64,000 bases of DNA from Bradyrhizobium sp. JYMT SZCCT0428 (GTDB lineage: Bacteria; Pseudomonadota; Alphaproteobacteria; Rhizobiales; Xanthobacteraceae): assembly GCF_018131075.1 (NCBI RefSeq), contig NZ_JAFCLS010000002.1, positions 124,001-188,000 of the forward strand, given 5' to 3'. Shown piece by piece: positions 54,341 to 64,000 of the stretch; the stretch's first letter is position 1; each line of letters begins with the position of its first letter. Under the pieces are notes generated by a model. The model was given only the letters and a program-made list of their open reading frames with translations. It did no database searches and was not told the DNA's origin. A program made the translations under genes and the position numbers.

Positions 54341-54443
54341 TATATCCCGGCTCTGATTGAAGATCAGAACCGGGCTATAAGTCTTTCGTTTTAACGTGCT
54401 TTCTTCACGCGAAACGGTATCCACTTCGCTCGAAAGCGCTATA
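54341..54443 (+). repeat. Dispersed repeat family, copy 3 (long form)
   Basis: Begins with an imperfect palindrome (CCCGGCTCTGAT...ATCAGAACCGGG, 54346-54374) and continues TTTTAACGTGCTTTCTTCAC, GCGAAACGGTATCCACTTCG, CTCGAAAGCGCTATA. It is more diverged than copies 2 and 4. It lies 73 bases before moaA. Confidence 0.75.
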
Positions 54444-54516
54444 GGATGATGGGTGACAGACGTAGTGGCGGTTCCGCCGCTCGCGGTGCGCAGGCAGGGT
54501 TTGCAAGGCAGTTTGG

Positions 54517-55548
54517 ATGAGCGGATTGTCGACTTCTCCCGATCAGTTGTTCTCTCCGATGACCGATCCGTTCGGGCGGACCATCCGCTATCTGCGGGTC
54601 TCCGTCACCGATCGCTGCGACCTGCGCTGCTTCTATTGCATGTCCGAGGACATGACGTTCCTGCCGAAAGCCGATTTGCTGACGCTGGAAGAGCTCGACC
54701 GGCTGTGCTCGGCCTTCGTCGCCAAGGGCGTGCGCAAAATCCGCCTCACCGGCGGCGAGCCGCTGGTCCGGCGCAACGTGATGTCGCTGGTGCGCTCGCT
54801 GTCGCGGCATCTTTCGAGCGGCGCGCTCGATGAGTTGACGCTGACCACCAATGGCTCGCAGCTGGCGCGCTTTGCCGGCGAGTTGCGCGATGCCGGCGTG
54901 CGCCGGATCAACGTCTCGCTGGACACGCTCGATCCCGCCAAGTTCCGCGCCATCACGCGCTGGGGAGACATCGACAAGGTGCTGGCCGGCATTGAAGCCG
55001 CGCGCGCGGCCGGCCTTGCGGTGAAGATCAACGCGGTGGCGCTGAAGAACATGAACGAGGAGGAGATCCCCTCGCTGATGCAATGGGCGCACGACAAGGG
55101 CATGGCGCTGACGCTGATCGAAGTGATGCCGATGGGCGATATCGGCGAAGGCCGGATCGATCAGTACGTGCCGCTGTCATTGTTGCGCGCGCGTCTCGCC
55201 CAGCACTACACGCTGACCGATCTCGACGACGACACCGGCGGCCCTGCCCGCTATGTCCGCGTCAGCGAGACCGGCGGCAAGCTCGGCTTCATCACGCCGA
55301 TGACCCATAATTTCTGCGAGACCTGTAACCGGGTACGGATCACCTGCACCGGCACGCTGCACACCTGCCTCGGTCACGAGGATGCCTCCGATTTGCGCAA
55401 ACCGTTGCGGGCATCTGCCGACAACGACCTGCTCTCCGCCGCGATCGATCGCGCCATCGGCCTGAAGCCGAAGGGCCACGACTTCATCATCGACCGCCGC
55501 CATAACCGCCCAAGCGTCAGCCGCCACATGAGCGTCACCGGCGGTTGA
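54517..55548 (+). CDS. moaA: GTP 3',8-cyclase MoaA
   Basis: Radical-SAM enzyme of molybdenum cofactor synthesis. It is 343 residues. The N-terminal cluster ligands are Cys34, Cys38 and Cys41 in [15 protein letters not shown], with GGEPLVRR for SAM binding. The second cluster site is [19 protein letters not shown] (three Cys in the GTP-binding region). The C-terminus ends HMSVTGG, the conserved Gly-Gly tail needed for activity. Other moa genes are not in the window. Confidence 0.97.
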   Translation: MSGLSTSPDQLFSPMTDPFGRTIRYLRVSVTDRCDLRCFYCMSEDMTFLPKADLLTLEELDRLCSAFVAKGVRKIRLTGGEPLVRRNVMSLVRSLSRHLSSGALDELTLTTNGSQLARFAGELRDAGVRRINVSLDTLDPAKFRAITRWGDIDKVLAGIEAARAAGLAVKINAVALKNMNEEEIPSLMQWAHDKGMALTLIEVMPMGDIGEGRIDQYVPLSLLRARLAQHYTLTDLDDDTGGPARYVRVSETGGKLGFITPMTHNFCETCNRVRITCTGTLHTCLGHEDASDLRKPLRASADNDLLSAAIDRAIGLKPKGHDFIIDRRHNRPSVSRHMSVTGG

Positions 55549-55925
55549 AATTTCAGCGTGTATTTCGGCCTTCCCGCGCAACCAAGCGCGTCCTCCCCAC
55601 GTAACTGATAGCCCGCGTCAATCTGTCCATTTTCCGATTGACGCCGCCACAACGCACTGAAATGGTGCGGCTGCTTTACGCCAGCACGGCCGGATGGGCC
55701 GCTGTTTCCCCATGGAACAGCCAAGACGGCGGAAGCATGCGAACGGGGGAGGACTATCGTTGCAATCGCTCCAGCGAAAGGGCTGCGAACCTGCGCGTTT
55801 TTCGCGCCGGAACGAAGCTGCGCGTTTGCCGCGCGGCAGCGGCTCTGCGCGCCTGACGCGGGGTGGCGACGCAATATCGATGAAGAAATCCGGCGCATGT
55901 CGATGACGTGCCCGAGGAGAACGTA
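55549..55925. other. Intergenic region before the TRAP transporter genes
   Basis: About 375 bases, no gene on either strand with coding character. It should contain the dctQM promoter. The stretch TTTTTCGCGCCGGAACGAAG and several GCGCG runs give minor hairpins. No convincing sigma-54 (GG-N10-GC) box was found. Confidence 0.5.
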
Positions 55926-56465
55926 ATGCGTCCATTGTTGGCAATCAGTAACGGCATCGACTGGATCAACGAGCAACTGGGCGGCATCTGCAACTGGCTC
56001 GTGCTCGCCGCCTGCGTGGTCAGCGCCGCCAACGCGATGATCCGCTACGCGTTCGGCTACAGCTCCAACAGCTGGCTCGAATTGCAGTGGTATATGTTCG
56101 CCGTCTTCGTGATGTTCGGCGCCTCCTATACCTTCAAGAAGAACGAGCATGTTCGCGTCGAACTTCTCTATCTCATGCTGTCCGAGCGCGGACAGCTTTG
56201 GCTCGACATGATCGGAACGCTGTTTTTCCTGATCCCGTCCTGCCTGCTGCTGGCCTATCTGTCGTGGCCATTCTTCATGCAATCCTACGTGGTCAGTGAA
56301 ATCTCCAGCAATGCCGGCGGCCTGGTGCGCTGGCCGATCAAGGCCGTCGTTCCCGTCGGCTTCGTTTTCCTGGCGCTGCAAGGCGTCTCCGAAGTGATCA
56401 AGCGCATCGCGGCGTTGAAGGGCTATGTCATGATCGACGCCAAATACGAGAGGCCGCTGCAATGA
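55926..56465 (+). CDS. dctQ: TRAP transporter small permease (DctQ/TakQ type)
   Basis: Small membrane subunit of a TRAP importer. It is 179 residues with four membrane helices (about 20-42, 55-78, 95-120, 140-165). Start ATG at 55926 follows GAGGAGA; an in-frame ATG at 55908 lacks a site. It overlaps the large permease gene by the ATGA tetranucleotide, so they are translationally coupled. WYMFAVFVMFGASYTFKKNE is the DctQ signature. Substrate probably 2-oxo acids, from the kind of binding proteins that follow. Confidence 0.93.
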   Translation: MRPLLAISNGIDWINEQLGGICNWLVLAACVVSAANAMIRYAFGYSSNSWLELQWYMFAVFVMFGASYTFKKNEHVRVELLYLMLSERGQLWLDMIGTLFFLIPSCLLLAYLSWPFFMQSYVVSEISSNAGGLVRWPIKAVVPVGFVFLALQGVSEVIKRIAALKGYVMIDAKYERPLQ

Positions 56466-58063
56466 TTACGCTGGAGATGATGCCGCCGCTGATGTTCGGC
56501 GGCTTGATTCTGGCCATGCTGATCGGCTTCCCGGTGGCCTTCACGCTCGCCGCGCTCGGGCTGTCGTTCGGTTTCCTGTCGATTTATCTTGGCTTCTTCG
56601 ACATGAACTTCCTGCAGGCCATTCCGGGCCGCATCTTCGGCAGCGTGCTTTCCAACGAATTGCTGCTGGCGATCCCCTTCTTCACCTTCATGGGTTCGAT
56701 CCTGGAAAGGTGCGGGCTTGCGGAAGACATGCTGGACTCGATGGGTCAGCTGTTCGGACCGATCCGCGGCGGCCTCGGCTATTCCGTCATCATCGTCGGC
56801 TTCATCCTCGGCGCGATCACCGGCACGGTGGCCGCGCAGGTCATCGCCATGGCGCTGATCTCGATGCCGGTGATGATGCGCTACGGCTACAACATTCGCT
56901 ACATCACCGGCGTGCTCGCCGCGTCCGGCACGATCACCCAATTGGTGCCGCCTTCGCTGGTGCTGATCGTGATGGCCGACCAGCTCGGCAAGTCGGTCGG
57001 CGACATGTATCTCGGCGCCTGGGGACCGTCGATCCTCCAGATCGCCCTGTTCGCCGGCTATACGTTCATGCTCGGCCTCATCAAACCGGACCACGTCCCC
57101 GCGGTTCCGAGAGACGCGCTCACGCTGACGGGTTGGCCGCTCTGGAAGAAATGCCTGATGGGCATTATTCCGTCGGCCGTTCTGATCTTCGTGGTGCTGG
57201 GTACCATGATGCTCGGCCTCGCAACGCCGACCGAAGCCGGCGCGATGGGTGCCATCGGCGCCATCGTGCTCGCCGCGATCCACCACAAGGATCTGAGCAG
57301 CAAGGGGCACAAGATGCTCCTCCTCGGCATCGCCGCCACCGGCGTCGCCGTGATCATCGGCATGCTGCTCGGTGAAGGCAAGGTGCTGAAACTCACCTTC
57401 GCGGTGGTCTATCTCGCCGTCGTCTGGCTCTGCCTCGAAGCCGTGCGTATCCCCGACCTGCGCGACCTGATCAAGCAGGGCTACGAGTCGACGATGCGCC
57501 TCTCCACCATGGTGGTGTTCATCCTGATCGGCTCGACCTGCTTCTCGGTGGTGTTCCTCGGCGTCTCCGGCGGCGTCTGGCTCGAGCATCATCTGACCTC
57601 GATCCCCGGCGGCGTCTGGGGCTTCCTGATCTTCATCAACCTCTTCATCTTCTTCCTGGCGTTCTTCCTCGACTTCTTCGAGATCGCCTTCATCATCCTG
57701 CCGATGGTGGCGCCGATCGCGCAGAAGGTATTGGCGCCGGTCGTCGGGCCCGACGCTGCGCTGATCTGGTTCGGCGTCATGCTGTGCGTCAACATGCAGA
57801 CGTCGTTCCTGCATCCGCCGTTCGGATTTGCGCTGTTCTATTTGCGCGGCGTCGCTCCCAAGGAAGTAAAGAGCTCCGACATCTACTGGGGTGCCCTGCC
57901 CTGGATTGGACTGCAGGCGATCATGGTGGCGATCGTGATCGCGTTCCCGAGTGTGGTGACCGTGTTCCTCGACAAGCCGCTCGACGTCGATCTCAGCAAG
58001 GTCAGGATCGAGGTGCCGCAGATCGAATTGCCACCACTGGATTTCGGCCAGCCAAAACAATAG
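56462..58063 (+). CDS. dctM: TRAP transporter large permease (DctM/TakM type)
   Basis: The 533-residue transport subunit with about 13 membrane segments (for example residues 10-40, 45-75, 95-115, and on). FGGLILAMLIGFPVAFTLAA at the start and GAITGTVAAQVIAMALISMP, PTEAGAMGAIGAIVLAA in the middle are DctM motifs. It is longer than the usual 425 residues, with extra segments around 285-340 and a polar C-terminal tail, as in the TakM-type subfamily. It is followed by a bidirectional terminator and two convergent binding-protein genes. Confidence 0.94.
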   Translation: MITLEMMPPLMFGGLILAMLIGFPVAFTLAALGLSFGFLSIYLGFFDMNFLQAIPGRIFGSVLSNELLLAIPFFTFMGSILERCGLAEDMLDSMGQLFGPIRGGLGYSVIIVGFILGAITGTVAAQVIAMALISMPVMMRYGYNIRYITGVLAASGTITQLVPPSLVLIVMADQLGKSVGDMYLGAWGPSILQIALFAGYTFMLGLIKPDHVPAVPRDALTLTGWPLWKKCLMGIIPSAVLIFVVLGTMMLGLATPTEAGAMGAIGAIVLAAIHHKDLSSKGHKMLLLGIAATGVAVIIGMLLGEGKVLKLTFAVVYLAVVWLCLEAVRIPDLRDLIKQGYESTMRLSTMVVFILIGSTCFSVVFLGVSGGVWLEHHLTSIPGGVWGFLIFINLFIFFLAFFLDFFEIAFIILPMVAPIAQKVLAPVVGPDAALIWFGVMLCVNMQTSFLHPPFGFALFYLRGVAPKEVKSSDIYWGALPWIGLQAIMVAIVIAFPSVVTVFLDKPLDVDLSKVRIEVPQIELPPLDFGQPKQ

Positions 58064-58095
58064 CGGGCGAGATTCCTGCCAAGATTCCTGTAACG

Positions 58096-58127
58096 AAAAA
58101 CCCCGGAGCTTTCGCTCCGGGGTTTTT
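58096..58127. terminator. Bidirectional Rho-independent terminator
   Basis: AAAAA, CCCCGGAGC, TTTC, GCTCCGGGG, TTTTT: a perfect nine-pair stem with a four-base loop and T-runs on both sides. It serves the rightward dctM and the leftward first dctP. Confidence 0.96.
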
Positions 58128-58156
58128 GTTTGTCGAAGCTGCTGCTTGCTTGACGA

Positions 58157-59245
58157 TCAGCCCTGCGGGTTGCGCGCCATGAAGCTGTCGTAGCCGAGCT
58201 CGGCGACCTGGAACCACTGGTATCCGTTGCTCGTGAAGCCGTTCAGCGAGTCCAGAACCTTCTTGAAGTTGGGATTGGTCGCCGACGTCTCGGCATAGAT
58301 TTCCTTGGTCGCCTTCAGGCAGGCCTGCATGATCGGCGGCGAGAAGCTGTGCAGCTTGGTGCCACCGGCGAGCAGCTTTTTGAGCGACGGCGGATTGAGC
58401 TGATCGTACTTCGCCATCATCCAGCTGTTGGCGGACTGCCCTGCCAGCTCGAGCACGGTTTGATAATATTTCGGCAGCGCGTTCCACTTGTCCAGATTGA
58501 CGATGCCGAGCAGCATCGGACCGCCTTCCCACCAACCGGGATAGTAATAATGCGGCGCGACCTTGTTGAAGCCGAGCTTCTCATCGTCGTATGGGCCGAC
58601 CCATTCAGCCGCGTCGATCGTGCCTTTTTCGAGCGCGGGATAAATGTCGCCGCCGGCCAGCTGCTGCGGCACGACGCCCAGTTTCTGCATGACACGGCCG
58701 GCGAAGCCGCCGATGCGCATCTTCAGTCCCTTCAGATCGTCGACGGTGTTGATCTCCTTGCGGAACCAGCCGCCCATCTGGCAGCCGGTATTGCCGGCCA
58801 GAAACGACGTGACGTTATAGCCCTTGTAGAATTCGTTGAGCAGCTCCCTGCCGCCGCCCTGCATGTACCAGGCCTGGTTGAGGCGCTGGTTGGGTCCGAA
58901 TGGCACCGCTGTGCCGAAGGCAAACGTCGGGTCCTTGCCAAAGTAATAGTAGGACGCGGTATGTCCCATCTCGACGGTACCGTTTTGCACGGCATCGAGG
59001 ACTTGCAGGCCCGGAACGATTTCGCCGCCGGCAAAGGTCTGGATCTGGAATTTGTTGTCGGTGGCTTCGGCAACCAGCTTGGCCATCACCTCGACCCCAC
59101 CCCAAAGTGTGTCGAGTGACTTCGGCCAGCTCGCCGTCAGCCGCCATTTGAGCTCCGGCATTGACTGCGCGATGGCGGGCGCCGCCATGGTCGCCGCACC
59201 CGCGGCACCAATACCTGTGACCTTGAGAAAATCTCTTCTTTTCAT
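58157..59245 (-). CDS. TRAP binding protein, Tat-exported (TakP-like, copy 1)
   Basis: Periplasmic receptor of the TRAP importer. It is 362 residues with a Tat signal [20 protein letters not shown] ending AIAQ. Start ATG 59245 has CAGGATTCC before it; the long upstream frame is spurious. The region [20 protein letters not shown] and [20 protein letters not shown] matches TakP-type receptors that bind 2-oxo monocarboxylates with a sodium ion, which fits folding before Tat export. A terminator separates it from copy 2, so it has its own promoter. Confidence 0.9.
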   Translation of the reverse strand: MKRRDFLKVTGIGAAGAATMAAPAIAQSMPELKWRLTASWPKSLDTLWGGVEVMAKLVAEATDNKFQIQTFAGGEIVPGLQVLDAVQNGTVEMGHTASYYYFGKDPTFAFGTAVPFGPNQRLNQAWYMQGGGRELLNEFYKGYNVTSFLAGNTGCQMGGWFRKEINTVDDLKGLKMRIGGFAGRVMQKLGVVPQQLAGGDIYPALEKGTIDAAEWVGPYDDEKLGFNKVAPHYYYPGWWEGGPMLLGIVNLDKWNALPKYYQTVLELAGQSANSWMMAKYDQLNPPSLKKLLAGGTKLHSFSPPIMQACLKATKEIYAETSATNPNFKKVLDSLNGFTSNGYQWFQVAELGYDSFMARNPQG

Positions 59246-59355
59246 GGAATCCTGCCCTTGTGGATGTGTGTCCGATAAGCCTTCTTGCCGAGGCTTTGGC
59301 GGCACCATGGAACATCCGGTTCCCGATTTCCATCCCGATCTGCGGGGTGCAACGC

Positions 59356-59386
59356 AAAAAGCCCGGCCTCCTCGCGGAGACCGGGC
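59356..59386 (-). terminator. Rho-independent terminator of the second dctP
   Basis: On the minus strand: GCCCGG, mismatch, CTCC, TCGC loop, GGAG, mismatch, CCGGGC, then TTTTTG. The stem is at 59361-59386 and the T-run at 59360-59356. It ends the leftward transcript of the gene at 59407, before copy 1. Confidence 0.85.
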
Positions 59387-59406
59387 CTGCTTGTCCGACT
59401 TAGGAA

Positions 59407-60495
<1,089 letters not shown>

Positions 60496-60680
60496 TCAGG
60501 CATCTCCTTAAAGGCGGGGCGTTTCCCAATTTCCGCGAACGATCCTCCGGCGGGGCGAATTCCACGTGATCCGGGGCGCTCTGGCGGGGGCGCTTTAACA
60601 TGGAAGTTGGCTAACGAAAACGCGACAAAGGCATGACTGCACTGATTAAACGAAAGTCTCAGGGAAGCAGAATAAGGCCC

Positions 60681-61841
60681 TCAGGCGGCTACATTTGCGC
60701 CCTGAAGCTGGTCGCGGACCTTGGTACCGATTTCGCGGTAGATGGCGGCGTGCGGACCGTCCGGCTCGCTCGCCACCACCGGGTTACCGGAGTCCGAGGT
60801 GGTGCGAATCGACATGTGCAGCGGGATCTCGCCCAAAAACGGCACACCCAGCCGCTCGGCCTCGTGCCGCGCCCCGCCATGACCAAAAATGTCCGACCGC
60901 GTGCCGCAATGCGGGCACTGGAAATAGCTCATGTTCTCGACGATGCCGAGCACAGGCACGTTGACCTTCTTGAACATGGCAAGGCCGCGCCGCGCGTCGA
61001 TCAAGGAGAGATCCTGCGGGGTCGAGATGATGACCGCCCCCTTCAGCGGCACGTTCTGCGCCAGGGTCAATTGCGCGTCACCGGTGCCGGGCGGCATGTC
61101 GACCACGAGAATGTCGAGCGTGCCCCATGCCACGTCGCGCAGCATCTGGGTGATCGCCGACATCACCATCGGTCCGCGCCAGATCATCGCGGTTTCTTCC
61201 TCGACCAGGAAGCCGATCGACATGATGGCAAGACCGAAGCGTTCGATCGGAATCATCTTGCGGTCGTCGTTCAGTTTCGGCTTCTCGTGAATGCCGGTCA
61301 GCCGCGGCACCGAGGGGCCGTAAATATCAGCGTCGAGCAGGCCGACGCGCAGGCCGAGATCGCGCAGGCCGAGCGCAAGATTGAGCGCCGTGGTCGACTT
61401 GCCGACGCCGCCCTTGCCGGAGGCCACCGCGATCACGGCCGCAACACCCGGAATTTCGGCTTGCCTGGACATCGGCGATGCCGGGCTTTGCGGCGGCTTA
61501 TGCGCCGACACCGGCTGCACACCGTGCGCGTGGCGATGCTGAGGTGGCGGCGGCGGTGCCGCTGCACCTGACGACGGCGAAGACGCCGCACCGGGCTTGC
61601 GCTCGGCGGTCAGTGCGATCATCGCCACGCTGACGCCGGGAATGGCGCGAACCGCGGCTTCGGCCTGCGCCCGCACGCTTTCCCACGCGCGGGCCTCCGC
61701 GGCGTCGACATTAATGGAGAAGAACACCTTGCCGTCGGTGGCCGTGATCGCCGACAGCACGTTGGCATTGGTCAAGGCGACGCCGCGCGGCGAAGCCACC
61801 TTGGCCAAAGCATCGAGAACCTGTTGCTGCGTTACGCTCAC
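60681..61841 (-). CDS. mrp: Mrp/ApbC-type P-loop ATPase (iron-sulfur carrier)
   Basis: Carries and transfers iron-sulfur clusters. It is 386 residues: an N-terminal MIP18/DUF59 domain (about 1-85), a Pro/Ala-rich and His-rich linker (about 90-130), then the ATPase domain with deviant Walker A ASGKGGVGKSTTALNLAL (about 140), LDADIYGPSVPRL, VVDMPPGTGDAQLTL and the C-terminal cluster-binding CPHC in MSYFQCPHCGTRSDIFGHGG. It stands alone, with a dispersed repeat upstream. Confidence 0.95.
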   Translation of the reverse strand: MSVTQQQVLDALAKVASPRGVALTNANVLSAITATDGKVFFSINVDAAEARAWESVRAQAEAAVRAIPGVSVAMIALTAERKPGAASSPSSGAAAPPPPPQHRHAHGVQPVSAHKPPQSPASPMSRQAEIPGVAAVIAVASGKGGVGKSTTALNLALGLRDLGLRVGLLDADIYGPSVPRLTGIHEKPKLNDDRKMIPIERFGLAIMSIGFLVEEETAMIWRGPMVMSAITQMLRDVAWGTLDILVVDMPPGTGDAQLTLAQNVPLKGAVIISTPQDLSLIDARRGLAMFKKVNVPVLGIVENMSYFQCPHCGTRSDIFGHGGARHEAERLGVPFLGEIPLHMSIRTTSDSGNPVVASEPDGPHAAIYREIGTKVRDQLQGANVAA

Positions 61842-61857
61842 GGCACGTCTCCTGGAG

Positions 61858-62001
61858 CCTAGAGCCTTGTCCGTTCCGATTGAATCGGAACGGGGCTCTA
61901 GATTCTTGATTGACGCGTTTTCTTGACGCGAACCGGGTCCACTTCGCTGGAAAACGCTCTAGTCGGTTCCGATGGCATCAGAACCGGGGCCCTCTTAGAG
62001 C
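61858..62001 (+). repeat. Dispersed repeat family, copy 4 (most complete)
   Basis: Composite: a perfect 10-pair hairpin (CCGTTCCGAT/ATCGGAACGG around TGA, 61871-61893) followed by the core TTGACGCGTTTTCTTGACGC, GAACCGGGTCCACTTCGCTG, GAAAACGCTCTA, then a second half-palindrome TCGGTTCCGATGGCATCAGA and AGAGCG at the end. It lies between mrp and the VOC gene. Confidence 0.85.
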
Positions 62002-62017
62002 GTTGCAGCCCAAAAGG

Positions 62018-62455
62018 CTACCTTGCTCCGACGTCGTCCCGGCGTTCGGCCGGGGCCACGACCCCGCCCTCCTTGGCGGCCTCGTAGTTCAATTCGACCA
62101 TGACGCCGTTGGGATCCGTGACGAAGATCTGCCAGAGGTCGCCGCCGGGAACCTGACGCGAGTCGAATGCCATCGCCTTGGATTTGAGCCGCTGCTGCAT
62201 GCCGGCAAAGCCCGTGCTGGCGAAGGCCACGTGATGGACCACGCCGGAATCAGTCTTTTGGGGCTCGTCGGTCTTGGAAATATCGACCAGATGCACCACC
62301 GCCTTGCCCTCCGAGTACATCCACGCGCCGGGGAAGGCGAAGTTCGGCCGGGCGCCCTTTTCCAGGCCCAGGATATCCTCGTAAAAACGGACCGTGTCGG
62401 CGAGATTCCGAGTCCGGATGTTGAAATGATCGAGCACGCCCACGCTGACGCCCAT
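62018..62455 (-). CDS. VOC-family (glyoxalase/dioxygenase-like) protein
   Basis: A 145-residue vicinal-oxygen-chelate protein: VLDHFNIRTRNLADTVRFYE at the start, VVHHVAFASTGFAGMQQRLK in the second half and IFVTDPNGVMVELNYEA at the end, giving metal ligands His, His and Glu. It probably acts on a thioester, diol or toxic aldehyde adduct; substrate unknown. Repeat copies lie on both sides. Confidence 0.9.
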   Translation of the reverse strand: MGVSVGVLDHFNIRTRNLADTVRFYEDILGLEKGARPNFAFPGAWMYSEGKAVVHLVDISKTDEPQKTDSGVVHHVAFASTGFAGMQQRLKSKAMAFDSRQVPGGDLWQIFVTDPNGVMVELNYEAAKEGGVVAPAERRDDVGAR

Positions 62456-62500
62456 GCGATCTCACTCCCTTTTTTGTGAGTTGTTTGAACCGGGCGATCC

Positions 62501-62585
62501 TAGAGCATAATCGGTTCTGATGGAATCATAACTGACTTCTCTAGACTCTTGTTTTGACGCGTTTTCCTGACGCGAACCGGTGTCC
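62501..62585 (+). repeat. Dispersed repeat family, copy 5 (3' truncated)
   Basis: TAGAGCATAATCGGTTCTGA, TGGAATCATAACTGACTTCT, CTAGACTCTTGTTTTGACGC, GTTTTCCTGACGCGAACCGG, TGTCC. It matches the 5' half of copy 4 and its core, then stops before CACTTCGC. It lies 154 bases before the oxidoreductase gene. Confidence 0.8.
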
Positions 62586-62739
62586 GATCGCGCCGGCCAA
62601 ACGAAGGCGTTGCCCTTCATGGCGCAGAGGTTATGGTGCGGCCACCCGCCTCAGGGTTCCGCCCGGCCCTTCCCAGCTTCGGTCGAAGTCCGGCCCCCCA
62701 AAGATCAAGCCCGCAAGGGCAAACGATAAGGTAGCACAC

Positions 62740-63609
62740 ATGGCTAAAGTCGCATTTCTCGGTCTCGGCGTGATGGGTTTCCCGATGGCGGGCCATCTGG
62801 CGAAAAAAGGCGGCCACGAGGTCACTGTTTACAACCGGACCGGAGCCAAGGCGAAGGAATGGGCGGACAAGTTCGGCGGCCGCACGGCGGCAACGCCAAA
62901 GGCCGCTGCCGAAGGCCAGGACTTCGTGATGTGCTGCGTCGGCAATGACAATGATTTGCGCGCGGTCACGATTGGCGCTGACGGCGCCTTTGCCGGCATG
63001 ACGAAGGGCGCGACCTTCGTCGACCACACCACCGCGTCCGCCGAAGTCGCCCGCGAGCTCGATGCCGCGGCCACCAAAGCCGGCTTCAAATTCATCGATG
63101 CGCCGGTGTCCGGCGGCCAGGCCGGCGCCGAAAACGGCGTCCTGACCGTGATGTGCGGCGGCGCCGCGGACGCCTATGCCGGCGCCGAGCCCGTGATCGC
63201 GGCCTATGCGCGGATGTGCAAGCTGCTCGGACCGGCCGGTTCCGGTCAGTTAACAAAGATGGTCAACCAGATCTGTATCGCGGGGCTGGTCCAGGGCCTC
63301 TCCGAAGGCATTCATTTCGCGAAAAAATCCGGCCTCGACGTCCAGGCCGTGATCGAGACCATCTCCAAGGGCGCCGCCCAGTCCTGGCAGATGGAGAACC
63401 GCTACAAGACCATGAACGACGGCAAGTTCGATTTCGGCTTTGCAGTCGAATGGATGCGCAAGGATCTGTCGATCTGCATCGCCGAATCCCGCCGCAACGG
63501 CGCCAACCTGCCGGTCACCGCGCTGGTCGATCAGTTCTATTCCGAGGTCGAGAAAATGGGCGGCAAGCGCTGGGACACGTCAAGCCTGCTGGCCAGGCTG
63601 CAGCGCTGA
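62740..63609 (+). CDS. 3-hydroxyisobutyrate-dehydrogenase-family oxidoreductase
   Basis: A 289-residue beta-hydroxyacid dehydrogenase. NAD(P)-binding motif is FLGLGVMGFPMAGHLAKKGG (GxGxxGxxM), the substrate motif is DAPVSGGQAGAENGVLTVM and the catalytic Lys is in GSGQLTKMVNQICIAG (about residue 170). The family also includes tartronate semialdehyde reductase and glyoxylate/succinic-semialdehyde reductases. Start ATG 62740 follows AAGG; the in-frame upstream extension is discarded. The ending WDTSSLLARLQR fits the group. Confidence 0.94.
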   Translation: MAKVAFLGLGVMGFPMAGHLAKKGGHEVTVYNRTGAKAKEWADKFGGRTAATPKAAAEGQDFVMCCVGNDNDLRAVTIGADGAFAGMTKGATFVDHTTASAEVARELDAAATKAGFKFIDAPVSGGQAGAENGVLTVMCGGAADAYAGAEPVIAAYARMCKLLGPAGSGQLTKMVNQICIAGLVQGLSEGIHFAKKSGLDVQAVIETISKGAAQSWQMENRYKTMNDGKFDFGFAVEWMRKDLSICIAESRRNGANLPVTALVDQFYSEVEKMGGKRWDTSSLLARLQR

Positions 63610-63614
63610 TCGAA

Positions 63615-63631
63615 GAGGTTAATTTAACCTC
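63615..63631. other. Short hairpin after the dehydrogenase gene
   Basis: GAGGTTA and TAACCTC pair around ATT just after the stop codon. AT-rich continuation without a T-run; possibly a weak 3'-end structure. Confidence 0.3.
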
Positions 63632-63698
63632 GCGTTAACGGGATTCTTTAGCTCTTTAAGTCATCGCTTAAGGATTTGGGCTCACAGATAGACAATAC

Positions 63699-63722
63699 AA
63701 AAAGCCCGCGCGGTTCGCGGGC
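63699..63722 (-). terminator. Terminator-like hairpin, leftward oriented
   Basis: GCCCGCG and CGCGGGC around CGGTT (63704-63722), with AAAAA before it, so the T-run is on the minus strand. On the plus strand only AGGGTTTG follows. It lies 18 bases before the last gene. It may end the dehydrogenase transcript imperfectly or stop leftward transcription. Confidence 0.45.
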
Positions 63723-63739
63723 AGGGTTTGTGTTGTTTA

Positions 63740-64000
63740 ATGAGTAATCCCGCAGAAAAGCCCGAGGTTGTCCAGCTTCCGGCGGACCCGCCAGTCGCCG
63801 CGCCGGTCAATACCCGGCGCGCCGCGGCGCAGCGGGTGCGCGAGGCGCGCGACCGGTTAACGTCGACCAGCGGAACCCGCCCGGCTTTCGACACCGAACT
63901 GCTCCGGCAATATGCCCAGACGCGGATGTCGGCCTCATACGTCGTCATGCTGCTGGTGGTTGCGACCGGTGTGCTGTTCGGCTTTTGGATGCACGTGCTT
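63740..64000 (+). CDS. N-terminus of a membrane protein, possible sensor kinase
   Basis: Open from ATG 63740 to the right edge (87 codons). MSNPAEKPEVVQLPADPPVA is a polar start, followed by NTRRAAAQRVREARDRLTST and RPAFDTELLRQYAQTRMSAS, then a first membrane helix beginning YVVMLLVVATGVLFGFWM at about residue 68. It recalls the N-terminus of Bradyrhizobium PAS-type membrane histidine kinases, but the diagnostic part is outside the window, so the function is a guess. Confidence 0.6.
   Translation, partial: MSNPAEKPEVVQLPADPPVAAPVNTRRAAAQRVREARDRLTSTSGTRPAFDTELLRQYAQTRMSASYVVMLLVVATGVLFGFWMHVL

Noticed and set aside
55560..55925. Possible sigma-54 promoter before the TRAP genes
   Set aside because: The best GG/GC pair is spaced nine, not ten, bases apart and lacks the rest of the consensus.
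56423..58060. 545-codon open frame antisense to dctM
   Set aside because: Asp/His/Arg/Gln-rich shadow of a membrane protein gene; no domains, and the sense frame has clear TRAP motifs.

Overview
The window comes from a GC-rich alphaproteobacterium of the Rhizobiales, most likely Bradyrhizobium or a near relative. The pointers are the acpXL-fabZXL-fabF2XL-fabF1XL-lpxXL cluster that makes the very-long-chain fatty acid of rhizobial lipid A, DUF2865 and DUF3551 secreted proteins, Tat-exported TRAP binding proteins, and intergenic repeats of a kind I associate with Bradyrhizobium. The genus is an inference; no rRNA or tRNA gene was seen.

Layout. 0-2.5 kb: a Tat-exported sulfatase, cut by the left edge, preceded by its own formylglycine-generating enzyme. 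2.9-8.1 kb: AraC regulator, PAS-GGDEF-EAL protein and HerA-type ATPase. 8.4-10.8 kb: a secreted protein with three carboxymuconolactone-decarboxylase units, divergent from a LysR regulator. 11.0-16.6 kb: a peroxidase-like CMD protein, then the lipid A long-chain fatty acid operon. 16.6-22.0 kb: small and hypothetical proteins, a PLP dehydratase, a polyamine-binding protein, an aminotransferase, a rhodanese and an acetyltransferase. 22.1-27.9 kb: two tandem Kup potassium transporters and a flagellar-type stator pair. 28.2-29.9 kb: a Bug-type binding protein with an RraA-fold enzyme. 30.0-33.7 kb: pssA, psd and an Atm1-like ABC exporter. 33.9-45.2 kb: LOG-like protein, VOC protein, cimA, GNAT, a 37-residue membrane protein, cysS, two secreted proteins, nadE, dgkA, class II DAHP synthase and an alpha/beta hydrolase. 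45.2-50.0 kb: an accessory stretch with two intergenic repeat elements and many tiny genes, including two double-glycine-leader peptides. 50.1-55.5 kb: housekeeping genes (gor, rpiA, gph, moaA). 55.9-60.5 kb: a TRAP transporter of the 2-oxoacid (TakP) type with two binding proteins facing the permease genes. 60.7-64.0 kb: Mrp ATPase, VOC protein, a 3-hydroxyisobutyrate-dehydrogenase-like enzyme, and the start of a membrane protein cut by the right edge.

How genes work together. FGE is expected to convert the active-site Cys of the adjacent sulfatase. AcpXL carries the chain built by FabZXL and the two synthase-like proteins, and LpxXL moves it to lipid A; one synthase-like protein lacks the catalytic Cys, and the alcohol dehydrogenase gene found in related clusters is absent where a dispersed repeat now lies. 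PssA and Psd are consecutive steps to phosphatidylethanolamine. DctQ, DctM and the two DctP proteins form one uptake system. The most novel-looking material is at 46-49 kb (GG-leader peptides, a 20-residue-repeat protein and micro-membrane proteins), together with the Cys-less FabF2XL and the exported triple-CMD protein.
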